Below, piece by piece: positions 42,336 to 49,626 of a stretch of 64,000 nt of DNA (positions are counted from its first letter, which is position 1; the number at the start of each line of letters is the position of its first letter). The DNA comes from Bacillaceae bacterium IKA-2. Its GTDB lineage: Bacteria; Bacillota; Bacilli; Bacillales; Anaerobacillaceae. The stretch covers positions 3,782,001 through 3,846,000 of the forward strand of contig CP134492.1 in assembly GCA_031761875.1 (NCBI GenBank), given 5' to 3'. The notes under the pieces were generated by a model that searched no databases, was not told the DNA's origin, and saw only the letters and a list, made by a program, of their open reading frames with translations. The translations under genes and the position numbers were made by a program.

Positions 42336-43292
42336 TCAGATTGACGAAATAAAAGCGGAACGGAACCCGCGATACGAAGACGAAAACGAACGCTCATAGA
42401 ACAAGTTCAAAGCAAAGACGCCAGCAATCGCACCAGTAGTCCAATGGCCACCCCGATTCGGGAACCGCTCTCCTAAGGCGTTGAAATAATATCCATCATT
42501 CCCATAAGCGCTCGCTCCTGTTGCATCAGCGGTGGCAGGGATGGCGAGACCTTCCCATAACATGCCTGGACTATTAGGGATAACTCCTTCTTTTAGAGTT
42601 AATATTTTATGACCACTAGTCATTCCAGTCGTTACATTGACTCCGGTATTAATCCACAATGACTCGGCGTCTCCGAAATTATTATCTACCATTACATGAG
42701 CGATACCATCAACGATCTTATAACCTTGCACCCATTCCCAAATGTTTCCGTTAAGATCAAAGATGCCATCATTTGTACCATCGTGTGACCAAGATGCGGG
42801 ACCTGATCCCGTTAATACACGATCGCTAGTCCCTGCTTTTCTTCCAGTCTCATAAGGGGCGGCAATGTCTTTCCCATAATTATTATTACCTCTAGGCATC
42901 GAACCGTTCTTTTTTGCCCACTCGGCAATTACTGCCCACTCAGGATTAGTCGCCAGATGCCATCCTGCCCCTTTAGCTTCGCACGCTGCCTTGGATTGGT
43001 CATACGTGATGCTTGTGCGAGCATCAACACCAGGAATAGAGTAAGCTCGACCGTCATGCACGATATTTTGAAACTTAGACATCCAAAACTCATTTTTAAC
43101 TTGTCCATTTACAATAAATGCAGGAAAGGGAGTGCTAGCCCCTCCGGTGATAATATCAGCATAATTTTGTTTGTTAACACAAACCATTATGCTAGGGTTT
43201 CCTTTGTCATCGTACATAACTGTATTTTTACCGCCAGTCGCCGCTTCTACCGCTTGCCTATAAGTGTCTTTCATCGATAATATAAATGGCAT
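42336..43292 (-). CDS. DGR target: variable C-type-lectin/FGE-fold tail protein
   Basis: 318-residue protein, with a short N-terminal part then a formylglycine-generating-enzyme/C-type-lectin fold. Typical signs are GAGWHLATNPEWAVIAEWAK, FDLNGNIWEWVQGY and the C-terminal RGFRSAF. The last ~40 residues are the variable region. The variable residues, given as template to current, are N-H, N-T, N-F, N-Y, N-F, N-S and N-Y. It closes the tail-tip gene cluster, so it is most likely the receptor-binding tip or fibre protein whose variants change host range. No catalytic FGE role is expected. Confidence 0.93.
   Translation of the reverse strand: MPFILSMKDTYRQAVEAATGGKNTVMYDDKGNPSIMVCVNKQNYADIITGGASTPFPAFIVNGQVKNEFWMSKFQNIVHDGRAYSIPGVDARTSITYDQSKAACEAKGAGWHLATNPEWAVIAEWAKKNGSMPRGNNNYGKDIAAPYETGRKAGTSDRVLTGSGPASWSHDGTNDGIFDLNGNIWEWVQGYKIVDGIAHVMVDNNFGDAESLWINTGVNVTTGMTSGHKILTLKEGVIPNSPGMLWEGLAIPATADATGASAYGNDGYYFNALGERFPNRGGHWTTGAIAGVFALNLFYERSFSSSYRGFRSAFISSI
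42352..42469 (-). repeat. DGR variable repeat (VR), 118 bp
   Basis: Forms the 3' end of the target gene. Relative to the template it carries seven A-to-T and three A-to-C changes (coding strand). None is at the other 96 template positions that are not A. All changes fall in AAT/AAC codons at first or second positions. The shared GC-rich 3' block lies just before the stop codon. Confidence 0.97.
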
Positions 43293-43660
43293 TATTCGAT
43301 CACCCCTTCTTCCGTTTCAATATTTTGATTGTTCTCTTCCGGCAATCTCCACAAGCGAAGCTCAACATCCTTCATATCAAGTGGGCGAACAACCTCGATC
43401 ATAACGTCATTGCCTTCCTCGTCTTTTTCTTCCCCTACTATAAGTTCACGCTGGGTGGGAGGGATGATAATTGTAGCAACATACCAAGCTCCTAAACCTT
43501 CTCTCATGGTTTCGAGCTGATTGTCTAGGCAAATATCAATCACTTTTTCAGTATCATCTTGTCGATTAGCGGCGTTAACCGTAACATCTCCGACCGTTAT
43601 TTCTTTACCATTTACAGCGTAAGGTGCTTTATCGCCTGTATTTACATGTGAAATAATCAT
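43292..43660 (-). CDS. Prophage tail-region protein of unknown function, 122 aa
   Basis: Not recognised. Acidic protein (RELIVGEEKDEEGNDVMIEVVRPLDMKD) with no membrane segment. It shares one base with the start of the DGR target (43292), so the two are coupled. It overlaps the 69-aa gene upstream by 4 bases. A chaperone or anchor for the variable tip protein is possible from position, but not shown. Confidence 0.65.
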   Translation of the reverse strand: MIISHVNTGDKAPYAVNGKEITVGDVTVNAANRQDDTEKVIDICLDNQLETMREGLGAWYVATIIIPPTQRELIVGEEKDEEGNDVMIEVVRPLDMKDVELRLWRLPEENNQNIETEEGVIE

Positions 43661-43866
43661 TGTGTTTCCTCCTCTATTTTAATTATCAATACCGGTCCAT
43701 TGCCCTCTACATTTAAACCATATCCGTTAATAGGATCAGGTTCGCCTCCTATTGGTTCAGATGTAATGGAGTACCTTTCACCTTCAAAAAAATAAAAAAC
43801 GCTCACGCTAGATCTTCCTGCAAGTTCTTCTGCTATATCTGGGATGGTTGCATTCTTTAGACGCAT
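43657..43866 (-). CDS. Small prophage protein, 69 aa
   Basis: Not recognised. It begins MRLKNATIPDIAEELAGRSSVSVFYFFEGERYSI; a Gly/Pro-rich middle and an acidic end follow. The ATG has AAGGAGGTAGTC just upstream. It is the first gene after the terminator at 43885-43915, so it probably heads the transcript that includes the DGR target. Confidence 0.65.
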   Translation of the reverse strand: MRLKNATIPDIAEELAGRSSVSVFYFFEGERYSITSEPIGGEPDPINGYGLNVEGNGPVLIIKIEEETQ

Positions 43867-43884
43867 GACTACCTCCTTTTTGCA

Positions 43885-43915
43885 ATAAAAAAAGACCCGG
43901 AATTTTCGGATCTTA
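43885..43915 (-). terminator. Terminator separating tail genes from the DGR-target transcript
   Basis: AAGATCCG, loop, CCGGGTCTT then a T-run on the minus strand. Confidence 0.7.
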
Positions 43916-43926
43916 GTGAAACATAT

Positions 43927-44244
43927 TTATCGGATAATCGTTAACTGGCGCATCCCTGGCCGATTCTTGTTTAAAGGATCGTGCGCCCAGTCGCCAGCAA
44001 CACGTCTTCTGAATTCACTTTCTTGCGGAATATAGTACCCACCTTCAAATGCTTGTTCTAAAACATCCTCAGATTGTGTAGCCTCTCCCGCGTATTTTCC
44101 TATTACCAACGTTTTGTCTTCTGTTTCAAAGAAAATTTTTTCTGTCTTTTCGCTTGTAACGAATTTAGGTTCGAATTTCATCCATCCATTTTCGTCTTTT
44201 TCTACACAGTAGAAGTCATTTTCAAAACTTTGTTTGGTCCTCAA
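43927..44244 (-). CDS. Prophage protein of unknown function, 105 aa
   Basis: Not recognised. Contains VEKDENGWMKFEPKFVTSE and a C-terminal RRRVAGDWAHDPLNKNRPGMRQLTIIR. Followed by a terminator. Probably part of the tail tip or fibre assembly by position only. Confidence 0.6.
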   Translation of the reverse strand: MRTKQSFENDFYCVEKDENGWMKFEPKFVTSEKTEKIFFETEDKTLVIGKYAGEATQSEDVLEQAFEGGYYIPQESEFRRRVAGDWAHDPLNKNRPGMRQLTIIR

Positions 44245-44277
44245 CAGTAACCCCTCCCGACAATTATTAAGTCAATT

Positions 44278-44778
44278 TTACACTCTCGGATTGATCAAAG
44301 TCCATAAAAAAGAGACTGAAGTAGCGCTTCCGGTCATCTTGACTTTGAAACCATTTTGAGTTTTGTCGTATGCGAGTAAATTTCCGACGTCTCCACTATC
44401 TTCTTCCGAAGTTAATACAATATCATAATCAGGCGCGTTTATTTGAGCGTACCCACTTAAAGCTACAGTGACAAACGGGTCAGCTGATCGAAAGTAACCG
44501 TCGTCGCTCAACGCGTTGTTTATTGTCGCCCTACCTTGTAGCAATCGTTGATTTTTGATTTTTTTCAATTCTTGACCATTAAGGCTAGCTTGTTGTAAGG
44601 CTGTCAACGCCACCAAACTGACGTCTAGATGAGATAATAAAATCCCTGATTCCATACGATTCATAGTGACTTCGTTGTAAGCTGTTCCTTCGACTAATAT
44701 ATCGCCGCTCTCTTCATCGATAACTCTATCTTCCCACTCGATAGGAGCGTAAGATTGATTTCTTAATTCTTCGGTCAT
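44278..44778 (-). CDS. Possible tail fibre or tip protein, 166 aa
   Basis: Not firmly recognised. It begins EELRNQSYAPIEWEDRVIDEESGDILVEGTAYNEVTMNRMESGI, a pattern of short tail-fibre-like proteins in Bacillus prophages. A central coiled segment ALQQASLNGQELKKIKNQRLLQGR and a beta-rich end follow. It lies 3 bases from the upstream 98-aa gene. Confidence 0.55.
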   Translation of the reverse strand: MTEELRNQSYAPIEWEDRVIDEESGDILVEGTAYNEVTMNRMESGILLSHLDVSLVALTALQQASLNGQELKKIKNQRLLQGRATINNALSDDGYFRSADPFVTVALSGYAQINAPDYDIVLTSEEDSGDVGNLLAYDKTQNGFKVKMTGSATSVSFLWTLINPRV

Positions 44779-44781
44779 TTT

Positions 44782-45078
44782 CTACACCTCCTGGATAATG
44801 AATTTAAATTCTAACAATAGCCCTTTTCCTTCTTCATGAACTTTTTGGTCATTTCTTTCGGCCAAAACTTCTCCGTTTTCCCCTAGCAATCGGCACCTGG
44901 TAACAGTTCCGTATGGATCATTCTGCGTAAGATAAACATGCTTCCTGACTATTTTGCCATCAATAAGAGAACGCCTTAAACTCGCTTGATATGTCGATCC
45001 CCCGATAGTGTAGTCGGCCTTTACGGTCCTTTTGTCAATGTGTCGGGCTAACTCAACTAATAATAATTCCTTCAACAA
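44782..45078 (-). CDS. Prophage tail-region protein of unknown function, 98 aa
   Basis: Not recognised. Beta-rich by appearance (KADYTIGGSTYQASLRRSLIDGKIVRKHVYL). It follows the gpI gene by one base, so it belongs to the baseplate transcript. Confidence 0.55.
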   Translation of the reverse strand: MLKELLLVELARHIDKRTVKADYTIGGSTYQASLRRSLIDGKIVRKHVYLTQNDPYGTVTRCRLLGENGEVLAERNDQKVHEEGKGLLLEFKFIIQEV

Positions 45079-45079
45079 T

Positions 45080-46102
45080 TCAAATCACCTCCCCGCAATG
45101 ATATACGCCTGACGGAAACGAGCGCCCAATGCCTGTTTTGATTTCATGATCAGCATTAACTTCTTCAACGTAACCGTAACCGTCATTCATTTTGTAAGGC
45201 AATAAACCAGAATACGCATATTCTGAAGCGTTTGGGAATATAGAAGCGCCAGATTCTTCAATCGAAAGCGCTTCTATCGTTTCCTTTTCGGTAGATCCAA
45301 ATGATGATTGGGTAGGATAAACACCACATAGCATTTCTCCTGTCGGAAATTCGATGACGTATTGACCTGCATCTGACGTAACTCCAACTACTTCATCGAA
45401 TGAAGATCCTTTTGTGCTACTCTCCACGATATTGTTTCCGTAAAGTTCTCCAGATCGATATCCGATTCCGTATCCATGCTGAGGGGCGGAATTAACTTCA
45501 ACTAAATCTTGTCTCATTGAACCGATCGATTCTTCCGGATGTACACCGCTGAAAAATGGCCCTAAAGGATTAAAATTAAACCCCATATCACCTTCAATCA
45601 ATTTTATGAACATGTCACCTTTCAATAAAAGAAATCCGTCAAGCTTTGATCTTTTGTTTTTTGTTGCGTTGATGACTTGATTTAATTTTGATATTGAAAG
45701 TTTTTCTCGATATTTTAAGACGATTTTAAATAAAAATGGATCTCCGTTATAGTTAAACCACTCTAAAAGTTCGGCATCGCTATAAATTGTCGTGACAGCA
45801 CTTTCCACCGCTTGAGGAGTGCCTTTTAACGAGTGCCACCTTAAAGAATTTTCAACTATATCTCTTCGAATTTCGATCGGTAACGATGTATCGTAAAAAG
45901 GAGCTCTAAACTCCCAAGCTAACAAGTCAATAACGGGACCACTCAACTCTTTAATGCGAGGCAAAATAATGCATTTTTTTGCCTCATCTGCCATTATCCA
46001 ATAATCACTATCCAACCCGCTCGATGCAGCGATTATGTCAGGGTCACTCCTTAAATTTGGAGGTAGTAAATCAAGAAGCTTAATATTATGAATATTAATC
46101 AT
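45080..46102 (-). CDS. Baseplate protein I (P2 gpI-like) with C-terminal extension
   Basis: The N-terminal ~170 residues match the P2 gpI tail protein family: LLPPNLRSDPDIIAASSGLD, LAWEFRAPFYDTSLPIEIRRDIVENSLRWHSLKGTPQAVE. The remaining ~170 residues are Gly/Ser-rich and contain repeated Y-G-S motifs (GIGYRSGELYGNN, GVYPTQSSFGSTE), probably a tail-tip extension that replaces a separate fibre. It overlaps J by 8 bases. Confidence 0.85.
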   Translation of the reverse strand: MINIHNIKLLDLLPPNLRSDPDIIAASSGLDSDYWIMADEAKKCIILPRIKELSGPVIDLLAWEFRAPFYDTSLPIEIRRDIVENSLRWHSLKGTPQAVESAVTTIYSDAELLEWFNYNGDPFLFKIVLKYREKLSISKLNQVINATKNKRSKLDGFLLLKGDMFIKLIEGDMGFNFNPLGPFFSGVHPEESIGSMRQDLVEVNSAPQHGYGIGYRSGELYGNNIVESSTKGSSFDEVVGVTSDAGQYVIEFPTGEMLCGVYPTQSSFGSTEKETIEALSIEESGASIFPNASEYAYSGLLPYKMNDGYGYVEEVNADHEIKTGIGRSFPSGVYHCGEVI

Positions 46103-47249
46103 CCTCTAACCCTCCGTAATTTATGTTAATCGTTTCAGCCTTAGCTACCTCTGTTTTATCTAGTTGTCTATAATTAGGGGATTGCACATCTACCCTCTTG
46201 GCTCCAGCCTGAATAATTCGTGAAATTAATTCAGAGGGGTTGATATCGCGTCCTTGTTTAGTTTTTTGCCATTTTACAAAGTCTTCGATTGCTTTACTAA
46301 CATTTTCTTGAATAGTCGTATTCTGTGAAGAGTGAAATGAAGGTATATAGTAAGTTAAATCAATGTTATACCCCACTTGCTCAGGCGCACCTGTTATTAC
46401 ATTATCAGTAAGTGGTCGCTTATCCTTAGCGCTCAAATGGCTTTTTAAACCTTCAAGAAACGTTGTTTCGGGAATTTCTCCGTCGCTCAATAATACCCTT
46501 ATATCTATCACTCCCCCACTAGGACTTGTGACTACGACATCCTCGATTGTACTACTATACTCTTTAGCAAAGAAAATATAAGCGCCTTCTGGTCCGGCGA
46601 CACTGTAGCTTTCTGGAGCTAACCATATCCTCTCACGCAAGCTTTCGTCATCCTCTCTTTCGGCACCACCTTGACTAGTTTCTGTGTTCGTAACACTCTC
46701 TACCCAAGGTAAAGGATCAATCAATACATTTATTTGCCCAGGAGTGAAATTATTTCCAGCTACCCCCGCCGTTAAGCACTCTGTCGTCACGATCGTCTCA
46801 CTTTCTCCGGCTGGAATGTCGACGTTTTTAATTGTCTCGAAATAAATATCATTCCCTGGTCCCGCTCTTGTGCCGATCGGGATGGTGATTGTCACTGGTT
46901 GCACAGAGCTCAGTACAAATTTGACAGACACTCTCGCTTTAGTATCCTCCAACCTCTCAACTCTTTGTGGTCGGGATGCAGCTAAATTTTCAAGATACTC
47001 ACCTTGGCTATACTTCAATAAATTCTGTTTAGCTGAAAAGTCAATAACTTGCCTTAATTGAAATTCCCTCAACGCTTGAGAGTATAAAAATATCCTGATA
47101 GGGTCTCCAGGGTAAAGTTTTTTCCTTTGTCCTGTCTGTTCGAAAAACGCTTGTTCGTAATCGGAAATCAGTTCATTTATTATTATCTCTGCATCTTTTT
47201 TCGCAAACGATACATCTGGCAAATTATTCAGTTGCACCGACAAAATCAA
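46095..47249 (-). CDS. Baseplate protein J (wedge)
   Basis: Baseplate wedge protein J of P2/Mu-type contractile tails. The family blocks are GTRAGPGNDIYFETIKNVDIPAG, TAGVAGNNFTPGQINVLID and TSQGGAEREDDESLRERIW, followed by a C-terminal NPSELISRIIQAGAKRVDV. At 384 aa the length is usual. It overlaps W by 26 bases and I by 8. Confidence 0.92.
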   Translation of the reverse strand: MILSVQLNNLPDVSFAKKDAEIIINELISDYEQAFFEQTGQRKKLYPGDPIRIFLYSQALREFQLRQVIDFSAKQNLLKYSQGEYLENLAASRPQRVERLEDTKARVSVKFVLSSVQPVTITIPIGTRAGPGNDIYFETIKNVDIPAGESETIVTTECLTAGVAGNNFTPGQINVLIDPLPWVESVTNTETSQGGAEREDDESLRERIWLAPESYSVAGPEGAYIFFAKEYSSTIEDVVVTSPSGGVIDIRVLLSDGEIPETTFLEGLKSHLSAKDKRPLTDNVITGAPEQVGYNIDLTYYIPSFHSSQNTTIQENVSKAIEDFVKWQKTKQGRDINPSELISRIIQAGAKRVDVQSPNYRQLDKTEVAKAETININYGGLEDD

Positions 47250-47532
47250 TCACCACCCTCGGTATTAAACTTCCATCCATAGCGTGAACTAAAAAATATA
47301 CTTCGCGCACTGAAGCTCTAGGTTCATACTTTCTTGTTTTTTCAGCGTACTCTACAATAAGATGACCTTTGGCAATGTTTAACGGTTGGTCTAAGATGTC
47401 CCAATTAATTCCGAAATCTCGATCAAAGGGTACAGTTCCTGCGGGAGTTGTGTAAATCAACTTTAAATTCTGGATGATTTCTTGATTTCTCATTAAACCA
47501 AAATCTATTTCTACTGATTGTGGGTCTATCAA
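47224..47532 (-). CDS. Baseplate protein W (gp25-like)
   Basis: Small gp25/W-type baseplate protein of contractile tails. Family blocks are NLKLIYTTPAGTVPFDRDFGINWDILDQP and EYAEKTRKYEPRASVREV. Length 102 aa is normal. It binds near the sheath-baseplate contact in other systems. Confidence 0.9.
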   Translation of the reverse strand: MIDPQSVEIDFGLMRNQEIIQNLKLIYTTPAGTVPFDRDFGINWDILDQPLNIAKGHLIVEYAEKTRKYEPRASVREVYFLVHAMDGSLIPRVVIDFVGATE

Positions 47533-47931
47533 CTACAACACCCCCACATATTCTGTTAAAGAGACATCAACATTACCGCTATAAACCTTGCCATCGTTGA
47601 ATATAGTTTTCCATATCTGAGACACATTTTGTACCGTCCACTTATTTGTTCCTATCGCTCTATTTCCAATGACTAATGTTTTGACTTCTCCTTTCCGACA
47701 TATTTCTAGCCACTTGTTCATTTCATCTATCGGCTTTACTCCGTTAGATCCATTGAGGTTGACCGTAAACGAAATCGTGTCAAGGTCAGGTCCGTTAAAT
47801 TCACTTGTCGGCTTCCTTCCGATGACATCGTGCTTAGCCCACCTACTACTGATATTTCTTGAGAAATTCGAAAAATTTAATATCCTTTTATCAGATGTCT
47901 CAAATACAATATCCCCAAAAAAACCAATCAT
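47533..47931 (-). CDS. Tail protein U (P2 gpU-like)
   Basis: 132 aa. It begins MIGFFGDIVFETSDKRILNFSNFSRN, with the GPDLDTISFTVNLNGSNGVKPIDEMNKW segment typical of the P2 gpU family, a tail-completion/tube-cap protein. It overlaps the gpV-like gene end by none and is one base from W. Confidence 0.85.
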   Translation of the reverse strand: MIGFFGDIVFETSDKRILNFSNFSRNISSRWAKHDVIGRKPTSEFNGPDLDTISFTVNLNGSNGVKPIDEMNKWLEICRKGEVKTLVIGNRAIGTNKWTVQNVSQIWKTIFNDGKVYSGNVDVSLTEYVGVL

Positions 47932-48195
47932 TTAATCTCCTCCCCACGGTGGATTATCGCTTGAATAAATTCCCCCAAGACAAAACCCATCTTGAATCCC
48001 ATTCCCTAAAAATACGCATAGTACGGTATCACCTGTCTGTGGAAATGAAGCTGATTTTAGAACCGGAAGATCGTGACTAATTAAATTATCCCTATCTATG
48101 AAAAGAACATCGACGGTACCTTCGTTAATTTTTCTTGAATTTACCTTGCCGACGCGAATTAAATTTCTTATTAATCGATCCGTCCCTACCATCAA
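47932..48195 (-). CDS. Short baseplate spike-like protein (gpV type)
   Basis: 87 aa with the OB-fold start of gpV/gp45 spikes: LIRVGKVNSRKINEGTVDVLFIDRDNLI, DTVLCVFLGNGIQDGFCLGGIYSSD. It lacks the long beta-helix tip of P2 gpV, so it is a minimal spike base or needs a separate tip. It overlaps the D gene by 4 bases. Confidence 0.8.
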   Translation of the reverse strand: MMVGTDRLIRNLIRVGKVNSRKINEGTVDVLFIDRDNLISHDLPVLKSASFPQTGDTVLCVFLGNGIQDGFCLGGIYSSDNPPWGGD

Positions 48196-49397
48196 TATCC
48201 CTCCAATATCTTCCTGGCATCGACATCTACTGTATACCCATTACCTATATTATGCGTTGCTTTTTCAACATAATATTTACCGCTAAACATCCCGAATCCC
48301 AACAAATTAATGCAACACCCACCGACTATTTTAGCGTTTCCCACCAGTTGAATGGTCGCCTGATGTTCTTTTTTATTTAAATTTCTTAGGGTTTTTTGTG
48401 CTAATCTTCTTGCCTCTTCCCTAGTTTTAACGCGAGAATTTAGTTGATAAATTTTCCCTTCGACAGTTGTATTCGGCGAAGCGCTTTTTCTTATCTTTAT
48501 TTCTTGCCCTGGGAAGATTAGATCTCTATTTTGGATGTTGTTTAAATCAACAAGGTAATCTACAGTGACATCGTTTTTTTTAGAAATAGCCCATAAAGTA
48601 TCGCCGCTTTTCACAACATAAACTTCATCGTCACTTATTTCCGTTACGGCTGCACTTTCGCCAATTAGGTACAGAAACTCAATCTTTCTGTTTTTTTTAG
48701 CATCATAATATTTAACGTTACATCCAATATAGGCTGTATTTACCATCGTCGATTTAAAATTATAACTGAGCAAGGTACTATTATTTTCTCTAAAACTACC
48801 AACAGTAGGTCGTTTCTCATACGTCTCTTCGTCGAAAATGATTATTTTCTTATCAGTTACTTTAAATGACAACCCTTCCCTTTCACATAATCCAGCAAGA
48901 AAACTCATGTCTGAATTCTCTGTTTGCTCCTCGGTATCTAACTTAGGGTTTTTGGGACTATCCCAAAACAAATCTAAACCAGCTCTTTTTGCAATATCTT
49001 GGGAAATTGATCTAACGGTAATATTTCTCCAAGTCTTGCTTCTCTCTGTGGTAGTGAAGTTGTTGTTAGTTGGTGTCGATATTGCCTTTAGTGTAAGGGT
49101 TCTAGGTCTTCCTGAATATTCAGGTTGGTCAAGGAAAAATCGCCCGCAAGGCAAGACTTGTTTATCGCCTTCAAATCTCCAATCGTGTGTTATGATTTTC
49201 GCGTCGATACTATCTCCTTTTTCGGGAAACCACTTATTGATCCAATGAAGATGGTCGTCCTTGAGATTAAAATTAATGTCATCCGCATTACCGGATGCAT
49301 TATCTGTATAAGAGAAGCTTTCCAAATCTTTTTCTATATCACTTGTAATGTCAATGCCTTTATATTTAACTTTGACAGAAGCTCTTCGCGCTAACAT
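48192..49397 (-). CDS. Baseplate hub/late control protein D with an internal LysM
   Basis: P2 gpD-like hub that caps the tail tube: RASVKVKYKGIDITSDIEKDLESFSYTDNASG at the start, and the FLAGLCEREGLSFKV block. A LysM repeat is inserted near residue 265 (DEVYVVKSGDTLWAISKKNDVTVDYLVDLNN). It may dock on peptidoglycan during injection; that role is inferred. At 401 aa it is longer than LysM-free hubs. Confidence 0.88.
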   Translation of the reverse strand: MLARRASVKVKYKGIDITSDIEKDLESFSYTDNASGNADDINFNLKDDHLHWINKWFPEKGDSIDAKIITHDWRFEGDKQVLPCGRFFLDQPEYSGRPRTLTLKAISTPTNNNFTTTERSKTWRNITVRSISQDIAKRAGLDLFWDSPKNPKLDTEEQTENSDMSFLAGLCEREGLSFKVTDKKIIIFDEETYEKRPTVGSFRENNSTLLSYNFKSTMVNTAYIGCNVKYYDAKKNRKIEFLYLIGESAAVTEISDDEVYVVKSGDTLWAISKKNDVTVDYLVDLNNIQNRDLIFPGQEIKIRKSASPNTTVEGKIYQLNSRVKTREEARRLAQKTLRNLNKKEHQATIQLVGNAKIVGGCCINLLGFGMFSGKYYVEKATHNIGNGYTVDVDARKILEGY

Positions 49398-49400
49398 GAT

Positions 49401-49613
49401 TTACCCTCTCTTCCAAGGAGGGAGGTCTTCGTCTAAATCAAGGGATTCCTCATCTAGTTCCGGAACATTCAACGTTATGCCTCCCGAAAATATAACTGTT
49501 TCAACATGATTTAGATTTGCGCTAACAAGTTCATTTGCATATTTCTCCTTGCCATAAACTTTATAAGCGATAAAATCCCATGTATCGCCTGAAACGGTTT
49601 GATATTTTTCCAA
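49401..49613 (-). CDS. Tail protein X (LysM)
   Basis: Short LysM protein of the P2 gpX type (EKYQTVSGDTWDFIAYKVYGKEKYANELVSANLNH). I start at TTG 49613, just after AGGGGGGTGGAG; the longer frame from 49643 runs inside the tape measure end. It ends 4 bases before the D start. Confidence 0.88.
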   Translation of the reverse strand: MEKYQTVSGDTWDFIAYKVYGKEKYANELVSANLNHVETVIFSGGITLNVPELDEESLDLDEDLPPWKRG

Positions 49614-49626
49614 TTTCTCCACCCCC

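Noticed and set aside
43292-47249. Second variable repeat elsewhere in the tail-tip genes
   Set aside because: I saw no other stretch resembling the GC-rich template end or the RGFRSAF coding block in the window.
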